Assembly: GCF_002234675.1 (NCBI RefSeq)
Contig: NC_019872.2
Coordinates: 15,705,575 to 15,769,574, forward strand
Direction of reading: 5' to 3'
Source: Oryzias latipes
Taxonomy: Eukaryota; Chordata; Actinopteri; Beloniformes; Adrianichthyidae
DNA: 64,000 nucleotides
The notes beneath the pieces are model-generated. The model was not told the DNA's origin, made no database searches, and saw only the letters and a program-made list of their open reading frames with translations. How positions within the stretch are numbered: the first letter of the stretch is position 1; each line of letters begins with the position of its first letter. Shown one piece after another: positions 1-19,300 of this stretch. A program made the translations under genes and the position numbers.

Positions 1-6628
<6,628 letters not shown>

Positions 6629-8140
6629 AGTTGGCGAAAACTTGTGACGTTAGCTAACAAGTTAGCTAAAAAATAATAAGAAGAAGAATAACAGAATAGC
6701 TAAGGAGGGGGAATTAAGAACCTGTTTAATAGATTATGCGGAGTTAATCTACATAAATGGGGAAAACTGAGTTTGCAGTGTGCCGAAGCTGCTGCGGAGC
6801 AACGTTTGCATTAAGTCCATCGCAGAAAACCACAGTCGCACCCAGCTGGCTAGCTCACAACTGTTTATGGTCCAACGCTGCGATCTGCAGTCGTAAAAAA
6901 ATAAAAAAGAATAAAAATACAAAAACCTGCGAAAAATATTAAAAACGTCGCTGCTAGCCGGCCATAAGAGATATATTAGAACAGACAGGTTTTCACGCAG
7001 TGCACCGACCTACACTGTTGTTAAACACCTTGCTGCGTTTGTTTTTGTTTTTTTTTTACAAGACGTATTCCCTGCCGAAAAACCCAACCAGAGTTTCATT
7101 TGTCAAAACTATCCATGTCGAGAAAAAAATCGTGCTAAATCCCAGCTGGCGGCTTCGTTAGTACGCTTATTATTATTATAAGGTTAAAAAAAATCAGCGT
7201 GAAGGCGACGCAGCGCGAGCGATCATCTGATGTGATGGCGTCCGGGTCCGTCCAGCACCAGAACCGAACGTCAAGCTGTCATTCCTGCCGTAACATTTGC
7301 TGCTCTGAAAATAAATAGGTTTTCCTTAAAAATAAAATCCTCGTTCAAAAAGACACAGCTTCCTGCGTCAGCACTTTACAAACTTGAATAATTCCTTAAT
7401 TTTAGCGGAAGCGCGAAGTAATCCCAAACTCAGGTGAGCGCCGTTAACACATCCAACCTCAACGGGCCAGCTAACAGCTAAGCTAACACGCTAAATTATT
7501 ATTTTTTGAATGTTGTATTTTGTTTTTTAAAAGAACGGTGGGGAAAAAACTTTCCCTCTTCGCCCATTTTCTGTTTACAGTCGCGCCTAGGCACTGCCAA
7601 CCTTGCGGGGAAAACACAGACGAACAGGCAGGCACTATTTTTCCACCCAGACACCGTACTTGCTGGCTGGAGCACTCCACTTCTTAAAGTTAAACGTCGC
7701 TCTACTTGCGTCCAGTTCTTTTTTTCTTTATAAGTTGGCGATGCTATCAAATGGTTGGGTTTCAGTCAGCAGGTAAAATCGAAACTTGCTTTTTCGCCAT
7801 GTTTTGCCACCCTAGTACGGTCCTTCCTCCCACTTCCAGCCGTGTTGTAGTCCTGTCGTTCTGTACTGACGATTGGCTGAACGCAGCACTCCTCAAGTGT
7901 TTTGGCCTCGTGAAGCGCTACGGTGCTGCGTCAGGGACAAATTACCTGAAGGTGTCATTACAGTGGACTTCCACCTACGCAACCCTGTCTGGGATGGACT
8001 ATTTGCATGCACTTACAAGCTTGCCCATTATAACATTTGTCATTATTAACCCAAGAAGTATCAACACGTTCAATGTATCTGTTCTGTATTTGCTATACCG
8101 CATGATAGAGCAAAAGTCGTTATGAAAATATTAGTTTGGA
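6629..8140. promoter_or_regulatory. MINK1 upstream region, likely promoter
   Basis: Sequence directly upstream of the MINK1 start codon. CpG-containing segments lie at about 6930-7300 and 7430-7950, unlike the AT-rich introns. Short frames on both strands here do not resemble any protein family. The transcription start cannot be fixed from sequence alone. Confidence 0.4.
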
Positions 8141-10318
8141 CCTTAATTATTGAAAAGCATAATCATTTCAAAATATCCCCCCTCCCTACTGCATAAAATA
8201 CTTTGTATTTAGGTATTTGAAAGAAAATGTTATTTTATGTTTTATATTAATTAGTAATTGATACTGCATGAAGTTAACCAAATCAAATCATAATTTCCAA
8301 AATTATTGAATTAAGAATTCAACAGAGCACTTGGTGCAGTAAGCTTTATTAAACTTTGCATCCTCAAAAGTATGTTTCTAATTCATTAAAAAGGAAACAT
8401 TTACATATGTCAGTGTAATACAGCTTTGATGTAAAAAATAAAAAAGACCATGTTAAACAGTATGCAGAAAAGCTTACATTGTACATCTTGGAATTAGTTT
8501 TTTTCCTTCATCTACAGTTCACTTGGATTGGTCAGATTTGGTCCTATTTTTGTGTTTTGGATAGGTACTTCAGAATTGTTTAACAAAAATTACAACTACA
8601 CAAATCCAGTTAAGATCAGCCAAATATAAAAAGTTTATTGAACAAGTTTAAAGGTCAAGTGTATTAAGAGTATTCTTGATTCAGGTAAGTATTTAAAAAG
8701 CATCAATATGTTACAAAACTGTTTTGCGCATTAAATGTAAAGTATTGGTTTAAAGAAAGTATTACTCATACTTACTCAGTGTAAGTCACTTATTGGTTAA
8801 ATTTAAAAAATGCTACAACTACAATAAAGAGCACATTGAACCAAATGTTCCAGTGTTCCAGGACCCAAAGTGCTTTTTAGACTTTTTTTTTAAAGAAGCA
8901 AAGAACAGTCGGAAACACAGTGACAGGCTTTTCTGTGAAAGTGGCTCCTTGTTGAGTGAGGGAGTGTTCACATGAGGGATCTGTTATCAGTCCTATTTAT
9001 GGACCTGTTTGCGCTGCAACTACCAGCATGGTGATGTTGACCTGCGGAGACCTGTGAAAAGCTTATACAACCCGTCTGTGCAGCCGAACTTGATTTCCCA
9101 TGGACACATCACATCAGTACATTTTCTGGGTATATAGTGGCTCATCCTGAAGCCTGTTTCACCTGAAGATTGTACATGAAGGACTCATTGCACTGCTAAT
9201 GGAATACACACAGTGATGTAATGTTTGACAGCCTCACATCTTGCTCTTTCATGTAAACAAAAATAAAAGCAAAGACTCACAGATTATTATTTGGAGACCG
9301 TTAAAATCTGACATTTGCTAACATGTATAAATGTCCAAACTTTTATACTTAAAAATTCATCTTTGTTGCTCATAATAATATTGTGAAAATAACAGATTAT
9401 ACAAAAAGGGAATCTTCTGTTTCCTACTGGATCTGTTCAATCTCAAACAAATTTACCTTCAGTTTTCATTAGAAAAATATCTCATCTTTCTTGCTTACAG
9501 TTAAAAATTTCCCACTTTAACTATTTAAGCAGCATTTTAACAAACACTGTCATGCAAAAGTGCTGCCACAACCAGAAGAAATGACAGTTCTCCCAGTTGT
9601 CATGGTGACACGAAGAAATGCAGCAATTAACAGATGGAAATGCAGTGCACCTTATTTTGTTCCCCTCAATACAAGAAGAAAGAAAAAAAAACATGAAATG
9701 ATTCCTGAAGGATTTTCAGTTCTGTGAACAGATTACTTTCCCTTTTCTGGTGCAGCGTCCACATTTAGCAAGCTATCGGCCTTCTCCCTCTTTTCTGCCC
9801 TATCCAGTCTTTATTTCAGCTACATTCCACTCATCTCTTTATATCCGTCACCATAACAACCACAAATGTTCTGACAGATTTTCTGGCACTGCAGTGAGAG
9901 GTGAAGCCTCGGAGGGAGAGAGTGAGAGTGTGAGGGAGAGAAAGAGACAGAGCCACCCACCCACCCAAAAACCCAGCATCAATAAATGTACACAGTGTTC
10001 CTCGATCGAGAAAGAGGTTGAATTTCCGACTGCATTCCTTTTCTGAGAAAGGCACAAACGGCATTAGCTCTGGCCTCAGTGTTCAGGTGGCACTGTAACA
10101 AAGCACACACTACCTTCATAATTAGGAAGAAAAGCAAGGATTCATCTACAAACAGTCATTAGTTTGTCTGTGTAGTGCCGTGTTCATAAAATATATTTAA
10201 GGTTAACATAATTTAACATTTACATAAGTGCTGATAATGTAACTATTCGATCTAGTGTGATAGATGCTAGTCCAAACATGTGAGCTATCCTGCAGATATG
10301 ATCTTTGGAAAACTGTGG
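8141..10318 (-). other. PLD2 3' side: probable 3' UTR and spacer
   Basis: Between the PLD2 stop codon and the MINK1 promoter side. AT-rich, with no exon-like frames. On the minus strand AATAAA hexamers occur at 8634-8639 and 8345-8350, which could end a long 3' UTR; neither can be proved without transcript data. Confidence 0.4.
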
Positions 10319-13300
10319 CTATGTCCACATCTCCACAGGAGCCATGCCTTCCTTGGTGTTAAGAGGAGGCAGCAGGTTTTCTTCACACAGGAAATTCAGG
10401 GGAAAATGAACCACTATCCCTCGGATTGCCTTCAGCTCTTCCGCTGCTTGCTCATAATTGGTGTCACAAAGGCGTTCCTGGCTGGAGTGCTCCTTCAGCT
10501 CCCGCTTGTTACGGACAGAGTCGCAGGGCAGACATCTGAAGACCTGTAGAGACACCAGCACCCAATTGAAACGCAGGTAAGAAAACTACCAAATAAGAGT
10601 ATGTGGTCTTATAATTTTAGCTTCTTACCTTGTCGTAAATGCTAGAATTCAGTTTAGCCGTTTCATTCCATACCATATGGAAGAAATCATCACTGATTGG
10701 GTCATCTATATTGATGCTGGGATCTGAAGTTGCACCAACAAGAACACTGTTGCAAAAGATAAAATAACAGAGTCTACAAAACACTGTCTTTAAAGGATGA
10801 AATGATTCAAGCTTTCCGTTGTGCCAGTAAGATTTAAGGAAGTATTCAGACTGCAAAGTCAGTGGTTCTGGACCGAGTCCACTTAATCTGGTCGGGATTA
10901 AGTTCTGAACCTTGCATTTGGTCTGTTTACAGGCCTCCGCCAACCATCCATTTCTAATTTGAATCAAAGCTTGTAAACAAAACTTTGTGACTAATGATCT
11001 CTTCAGTCATTGGCCAAGGATTACAAGGGCGGGGCAAAGCAACAAGAGAAAGAATAATGGAAGTCTAAAGCTTTACAATCCTCGTCAGGGTAGTTCACCG
11101 ATTCAAATTTATAGATTTCACTGAGCAATTTTGAACGTCTGTATCAACGTCATGAACAACACTTTTTTACTTGCTACTTTGGTACAGTGGAAGCATGCTG
11201 CAGAACGGTCACTGAAGAGACAACGGCTAAGGAGGTACGTTGATAATTGTCCATGACATATAGCTTGTCAAGAAAACAGTGTGAGAAGCAATGTGCATCA
11301 CATCGAAAGTTGTTTTAAGGAGCTTGCATTAACCTGACCAAATTTCAGTGAGTTGCTGTCTCATCATTGCCCCACATTTGTCCATTGCACATGGTTGCTT
11401 CCTTCTTACTTAGTTTACTTCCTGTAATGCCCAGCTACGGTGGCCGTTTGGTTCAGTTGTTCAACTCCAAGCTCCAAGAACAGAGCCTATTCAGACTGAG
11501 AAAAAACTGAGTGAACTGGAGCTTAGTAGGATTGAACAAGCAAGCAATTGAATTGGTGAGCAGTTAACACCACCCAGTGAGGGCCCTTGGGCAAGACCCT
11601 TAATGCATGAATATGCATGGATGGTGTTGGTCCCGGTATTGGTCAGAGGGACCGTAGGAGCGAACTTGCAGTCACACCTCTACCATCACCAAGTATGAAT
11701 GAAGAGTGAATGAATAATGGCCACATTGTAAGCGCTTTGAGCGTCTGGAAAAGTGCAGATAAATCCAATCCATTATGATTATTAGTCCGATTGGACACAA
11801 ACCAAAACCACCTAAAAAGATGGGTCCAAGAGCTGTTCCTGGTCCCGGATCAGGGTCCGCTTGAATGCATTCAGACTGAAAATTTGTTCCAGATTATCAG
11901 GGGAAACCAACTCTGGTTCCCTTTAAGCAAAGCAAATGTGTCCAGTCTGAATACACCCTAAGTTAACAATTAATACACAGACAGCTACTTTATACATTTT
12001 TTTGTAAAAAAAGGATGTTTATGGTGAATAACAGCTCAAGCTTCTCTTCTAACCTGAAACACTCTTTGCGCAGAGCAAGTGTGAGCCGGCCTGCCTGATA
12101 CGGCTCTCCTCCCATGATGGATGGTACCTTCTCCTCATCCTCCACAAGCACGGCCACCTCACTATCTCTGGTGCCCAGCATGCTGCGGTCATTGATGTTG
12201 GCAGAGCCTGCAATGCAGGACAAGAGTATAAGCTTTAGAACCAGTCTTTCAGTGTAGCTTCTACCAGGTTAAACTACTGTAAAAAAGAAATGTAGAGTTA
12301 ATATAATTTCCTACATCAGTGTTTTTCAACCAGTGTGCCGCGGCACACTAGTGTGCCGTGGGAGATGGTCAGATGTGCTGTGAGATGTGGTCAGGTGTAC
12401 CTTGGGAAATTACCCATTTTCACTGATCTAAAAACATTTACCATCTCCAGGTTATCAGCTATGTGTTCATCCAAATAGGCCCTGATAAAACACTGAGTAG
12501 TTAGGAATATGAAAGAGAATAAAATACATTTTTCTTTGTTTTTATTTGATTTTATTAAAGACACTTTGATAAGAATGACGGAACCGCAGCTTTAGCTCTG
12601 TTTTCGGCAAAGTCCCGCCCCTTTAACTGTCTCCACCAATCGTTCTTGGAGGCTTAATCATACGTCATCAGTCTGACCAATCAGAGGTGGTTAAAGTCTT
12701 CATTTCCATGTTCCGATTCAGCTCGTAAAGTCTCTCAGTTCCAACAAAAATACCAGCTAAAGCTCGTCTTTAGCGGTGTAGCTTTCCACAGAATCCGGTG
12801 TCAGACCGTGGAACAAGTGAACAAAACAATGAAGCTCAGAGAAGAGTGTCTGCCCTTGGCGGCAGTTTTGTTGATGAAATCAGAGGTCAACAGTTTAGTT
12901 CTGCTTCAAGGTTTGTGTTTGTTAACAGCCAAACATCCCAGAGTTTGGTCCAAGTCATCTTTCTAACTGAAACACTTTTCTAATAATGCTTGGATTATTT
13001 TATATGTTAAACCTAAGAAGAAGTAATATCAACATTTAAGAAACAGGATTAAGGTGAAGTGGCCAACAGACACAAATAAACTAAGTTTAAACAATTTAAT
13101 CATCTAAAAAGAAAAAAAAAACTTTTTGTTTTCAAAGACTTCCTCTTTGATGAAGACAAAAGAAAAACTAAGAAAACCTCAACATGTTCACTTTTTGTGA
13201 AGCTACAGAAAACAAATATAATGTTAGCTTTTTTATGGTAAAAAAAATCAAAGATATTGGGATCATATTATTCAAAAATTATAGTTGCCTTTGCACTAAC

Positions 13301-16300
13301 ATTGAAATAAATATAAAAAATAAATTAATCATTATTTAGAAAGAACATATTTGGTTTTTTGAGGTTACATAAAATTGCATGTTAATAAACTGGAGAGAAA
13401 AAACCACTGCCAGGGTAAAATGTCAAAATTTAGTTGAAAATTATAACTGAAAACTAACTTAACTTTTATTACAACCTTTAGAAAAAACAGCTGCAACTTC
13501 CAGCTTTTTCTGCCACAATCACCACAAAAATGCATGTGAGATTGTGGAGAGGCTGTGGATCAATGCAGACTATGAGTTTCTACTTTTTAAATTTTTGGAT
13601 GCTGATGTGCTGCGGGATTTTTGTCAAGGTTAAAGTGTGCCTTGGCTCAAAAAAGGTTGAAAACACTGTCCTCCATCACATGAAGTAGAAACAAGAATCT
13701 ACTAATTTAAGGTTTCAGTAATTAATTTAAAAGACTATAAAGCTAAACCACTTTAACCATTAAAATTCAGATTCTTTGATCCGGTTTTATAGTTTAATAA
13801 ACATGATTCAGACAAATGTAACTCATAAATGTGTCATAGAAAGGTACCTTCTCCTCCCTACATTTGGATATCAACATTTAAGTAGCACAGACCTGCTCAG
13901 ACACTGGCATGCCATGCCTTAAATTTGCACTCCAATGTCCAGGAAGAGGTCTATTTGTCGATTTAGGTGACCCCACCACAGTCTTTTCCACATGTGACAG
14001 CTCTTTTCTTGAAGGTTTGTGACCAATTTAAGACAAACGTCTGTCTCTCAAAAGTCCTGGCTCTTTATCGTGCACCACTTTCCAGTGCGATAAGCTTAAA
14101 ATCCTTCCAGTATGGGGTGTTTAGACTGCACATGACCAACCCAGCCGATCTGGCTCTGTTTGCTTGTTTGATGAAGCAAAGGAATGTCTGTGATAAGCTC
14201 CACCTGGATAACTGAGCTCTTCACTAAATCCCCCTTGATAAACCTAAACATCCTGTGTCCCTTGTATTTGCGATCTCATCAGAGGTCACGACCACTGTGA
14301 GCTTTGTAATGTAGATCGAACGGTAAGCTGACGGCTTTGGCTTTCTGCTCAGTTTCTTTTCTCTGTGAAAGATTGGTACATATTCTCCCTACTTTCTATC
14401 CTTGTAAACACGACTTCAGGACAGTTCAGCTCATCCAGTGGATGTACAGACTCTTCCTAAGTCCAAATAAAATCCACTTTTCAACTGATGACTATAAGCT
14501 TAGTATTATCAACTGAATGAAACAAACAGAACACAATTCACTTAAAGCAGAGGTCCAATCCTACACTGTCAAAACCCAAAAAACAATACTAGCATTTAAA
14601 AATCGAATTGTTTTTAGCTTGTATTCAATTTCTGACCCATCCCTAAAAGTAATCTCTCTTGAAATAGCAGGTCAAAGTGAAAAAGGTTTTTTTTTTTTAA
14701 ATCTAGATCACCCATATAAAACTATGACAGATTTATCACAGTCTGCTAAAACAGCTCAGAGTGGGAAACCCTAAATATGACCCACTAAATGCAAATTTAT
14801 ATGTCCAAACTGTCATTTATGACATGTAATTTATAACAACAGAAGACGTTTTAAATTCTGCAAGGCTGGAATGGTTCTGCATCAAGTGTTGCTTATCACA
14901 GCTCAGGTATTGATGAGCTCTTTGATTAGTGGAAGGTTTTTTTGGCCAGAGCCTCAGAGGTGACTCACCGATGATGTAACAGCGGTCATCAGCAATGAGT
15001 GTCTTGCTGTGAACATAGATGAGCTCTGTGACAAGCTTCTGGGAGAGCTGGGAGTGCGTTCTGAGGCCGCAGAAGGTGATGTACTCAGTCCACTGGTCCT
15101 TTACTAGGGGGAACAGAATCAAGATTAAAAAATGTTTGTAATGGAATCTCACCCAGGAACAGTAGAAGTCGGGTAAATTGGTACTTTGATCTACTTGATT
15201 TAATGTAAAGGAGTAGCAGTGGGGCAGGGGGAGTGAGTCAAAAGAAGGGGCGCTACAAATCAAAATAAAGCAGACAATTAAGAGAAAGCTCACCATCACG
15301 CAGTCTTTGCAGAATGGATTGCTCTCCGCGGCAAATTGTCCTTGAAGATGAAAACAAAGCTGTTTACACAACAATGTGACAGCACATTATGACAAAACTA
15401 AACCTGTGCTAGTAAAAAACTTTGCATGGACAACTTCAGAAACTAAATCTAAAATAATCCTAACTTTCACCAAATATGTGGTGGAATGGCGTCTTTAGTG
15501 TTCACTTAAATGTAGGAAACATTTTAATGTGCATTTATGCAAACAAATATGCAAACATCAAATTTGTCAAAATAGAAATATTAAATATTTTATATCATAA
15601 GCCATAATGTATTTAAGACAGTTCCTATAAACAAAGCACCGATTTACTTGAGGGGAAAAAAGAAAAAATATATATATTTTTGTGCAAATTTTATAAACCT
15701 ATGCAACCCTGTTGGCAGTTATAATCCAGTTCATTAACCACTTTAACTGTAGTTTAGCAATGGTCTTTAGTAATGACTGAAAGATTACACAGAAGAAGAC
15801 ATTAATCCCACCTACTCAGCATAGAATCGGGCAACCTTAGTAACACAGACTCTGTCATAAACACAAATTTGGGCAAAGAAACTGAAAAAATGTCAATCTG
15901 CAGCACTCATGTATGACTAATGGGATTTCCAGAGCTGCAATAGTCTGTGGCTGTAAAATCCTCTCTGTTGTGCACACCTAAAGGAAAGTGATAAGGGACA
16001 TAAAAGGCACTCACCTGAAAGTGAAATGCAAAATGGCTTGGATGGCATTTCCAGTGTTTGCAGTGAGATCTCCCTCAAATCCAGGAAGCAGAGGAATAAC
16101 CACAAACACCCTGTACTTCTTTTGCTCTCTGCGGAATCACAAGAGAGTGGAAGTATTTTATTGTATTTTAATTTCCAAAAGTCTATGTCATGAGTTTGTT
16201 GACTCAAAGTGTTTCAGCTTTCTAACAGTAAGTCAACACCCCATCACAATCCCATTGAAATCCACCTTCAGCTCAAACATTTTTGTTTGCTGCTTGATAA

Positions 16301-19300
16301 CTTTAACTTTCATAGTTGGGAAACAACAAACTAATAAAAAATGAAAATAGCGTAAAGTGAGTCTCACCTGTGAGCCCGCAAGATTCGATTTACAATTGCG
16401 TCACCGATGCCATTGTACACATTTTCGCCGGCACAGCTGATGAAGAACTGGTTCTGAAGGAGAAAAGGCAGATGGCGGCTCAGTATGAACTGAAGGCCAG
16501 AGGAGGAAGCTGGCAAAGAAAAGAGCTATTCAAGCTCAGGAAACCTCCTAATTAGGTCAAAGATTCTTATGGAGTAAACATGAATGAACAGCAAAACTGT
16601 TTTTCAATGGGTTCTTAAAGCCAGCTGGTAGTTTGCGGTCATCTACATCATTCTCAGGCCGTTTTTCAACTAATACCAGGGGAGTTGTCTCATTACCTCG
16701 ATGTAGATGTAGTGCTGGCTTTTCTCAATTGTTTGGATATAGGCGTTGAGGATGGAATTCTCACATGTTCCGGTTGACCAACGATCAGCAGAGCGCAGCA
16801 CCTGAGGAAATTGTGCATGGAAGCTTAGGACACGGACTTGCGTCGATTTCGCACTTTAACAGAATTTTAGCATAAAAATCAGACAACAGGACCGTTTATT
16901 TATGTGTTTTAGAGTTAAAACAACCTTCTTAAAAAAATGATTCAACAATCTGTTTGAAGTTTTGGGTTCAGTACTGAATACAGTGGCAAATTTAAAGTCC
17001 CCTCCGATCATCTCTTGATCTTTTGTAAATAGTTTTCCGGTGGTCTTTTAATTATGATGATGCCATTTTTAGCCAAAATCAAAAACCTGGGTGGTTTGCT
17101 TGGACAAAGTTTCTGTAGAGCAGCAGTAGTAGTTCATTAGAAATTCCCCCTCTGTGTTGTGGGCAGGATCGCTGCCTCTGAGTAAGCCTACTCCTACTTC
17201 CCATCATCTCTGTTTATGAGCTCTCCCGCTAGCTTACAGCTCCTCACAGCCCCAACCTAATAATAACGGTGCAACAAAAATATTGAGCAAAATTGGAGCT
17301 ATCCAGCTGTAGAGTTTTTAGCCAGATGTTTTAAGGAAAACACAGACGTAAATGGATCTAGTTATCTCCAAGGGGATGCATCAGAATGGAGCGAAGCAGG
17401 GAGCTTGTGGCCCGCTGACTGTGGTTTCTACGTCACTGCTACGTCTTTTTCAAACAAGCTTTTTTCTTCTGCTCCTAATTCACCACTATTTGAATAAAGA
17501 AGTCCTCAGAATTGCAACTCTATGTTTAATTTTCTTCCTCAGTCCTAAGAAAAAGGCCCCAAGAATATGCTTAAAACACCAATAGCATAATTTTAATGAG
17601 GTGGGTCTTTAACACGGATGAGAATTCTGGGAACTTTTTTAACTAACACACATGAAGTTGAGTTTGAATTTATCTTTGAATTATTGTGTTGGGATTCAAT
17701 TCAGTCTCCTTGAAGTTCTGAAACTCTATGCAGTTCATTTATCTAAAATTTAACATTAAACTGAAACTGACTTGGCATGCTGTGCAGACTAATAATAAGA
17801 AGCCTTCTGAAAGCCTGTTGCAGACAGAATGAAGTGCAGTTGTTTTCTCTGGCTATTCTGAACAAAGGCAGAAATGGTGGAAGCTCTTATTTTCTGTACA
17901 GTTTACTTTTCTTCAACCACCTGCAGCAAATAAACTCAAAATATAAGGAAAAAAGACATATTTAAACGTTTGACTTGATTTAAGAACATAAGGCCTTATT
18001 TTTCCTATAATTAATATTGATCATGTAGTAATCAAAAAGAAAACACTCTTTAAAGATCAACTGGAGAATATAATCACTTTCTCATGCAGGTAAACATGAT
18101 CTGAATGCAACTAAAAGACCAAACACAGAATTCTAACAATTTGACATTATTATCACTTAAAATAGTATATTGTTTGAGTGAAATAGTTTTTTCTGAAATA
18201 TGATCCCCAAACAAGTGCTAAACTGTGAACTTACAAAACAAATGAAGAGAACTTTATTTATGCAAAGTTAACCTGTTGATTGAAGACTGACACCAAAAAT
18301 ATACTAGATTAACAGACACTTCAAATGTTTTTGCAACCAGAATCTTTGCAGTTTTTACTTTGATTTCCTTTAGACCCAATCTATTCTCCCTCAATTAAAA
18401 ATGGAGCCTACAGCCTCATAAACTACAGGACCTGAAATATTTTATATGAGCCATAAACAATGAAAATTTTTAATTTTAACATAAATCATCTTTCTCTAAA
18501 CGCTAATTAACTGTCAAGCCAGATGCATGTTGTGATTTAAAATAATTGGATTAAGCAATTTGTTGATCATGTCTGTCATTTTTTGCAGACTTTTTTTTTT
18601 ACAGGAGTTGCCTGCTTCTTCTGTGCATGCTTTCCATACCTGGACTTTTGCCTTCTTGGATCCTGGTACAACGTATGAAAGCGGGTCTTCGACAGAGTGA
18701 GACTTGGGAAGCAGGTATGGGTAGTAGTCATCTTTGTACTTGATTTTGAAGATCTAAAGAAAAGATAAATGAGCAGATTTAAATTTGTGTATGTGTTGGA
18801 TCTTTCGCAATTCCTGCTAAAAGCTTTTTCTTTAAACTGGTCGGTGTAGAATGGGGTTCATATTCCAGTTGGTTTCAGGTAACAACCACCAAAGGAAGAA
18901 TAGTTTCACTTCAGCTTCTATTTGTTCTAGAATGTTTTTTTTATAAAAATAACAAACCTTTTCAAAACATCTCCACACACCATCATTGTATGTACAAATC
19001 TTTTCATTTTCCAAATACTAAAATGTGATCATTTGAATCTTTTGAGCAGAACCTTGTGCCTCCTCCTATACCACACACCTTTTTCAATTGGTAACTTTTA
19101 ATTTATTCCATCATTTTTTACACCGATTTTCTTCCACTAACATATACTTAAAGGCCAAATCCCCCCAATTCTTAAAACATTATAGTATTTTTCCACACAA
19201 AGGGAATATAAAGAACAAAGAAAATGTGTGTACTTTTTTCCTCTATTATTACTCTGTATGTACATTAGGCAAATATTCGTTAAAATGCTCTCTGTCCTGT

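Noticed and set aside
7483-8125. Several overlapping open frames upstream of MINK1
   Set aside because: They lie on both strands, have no splice logic or family resemblance, and sit in promoter-like sequence.
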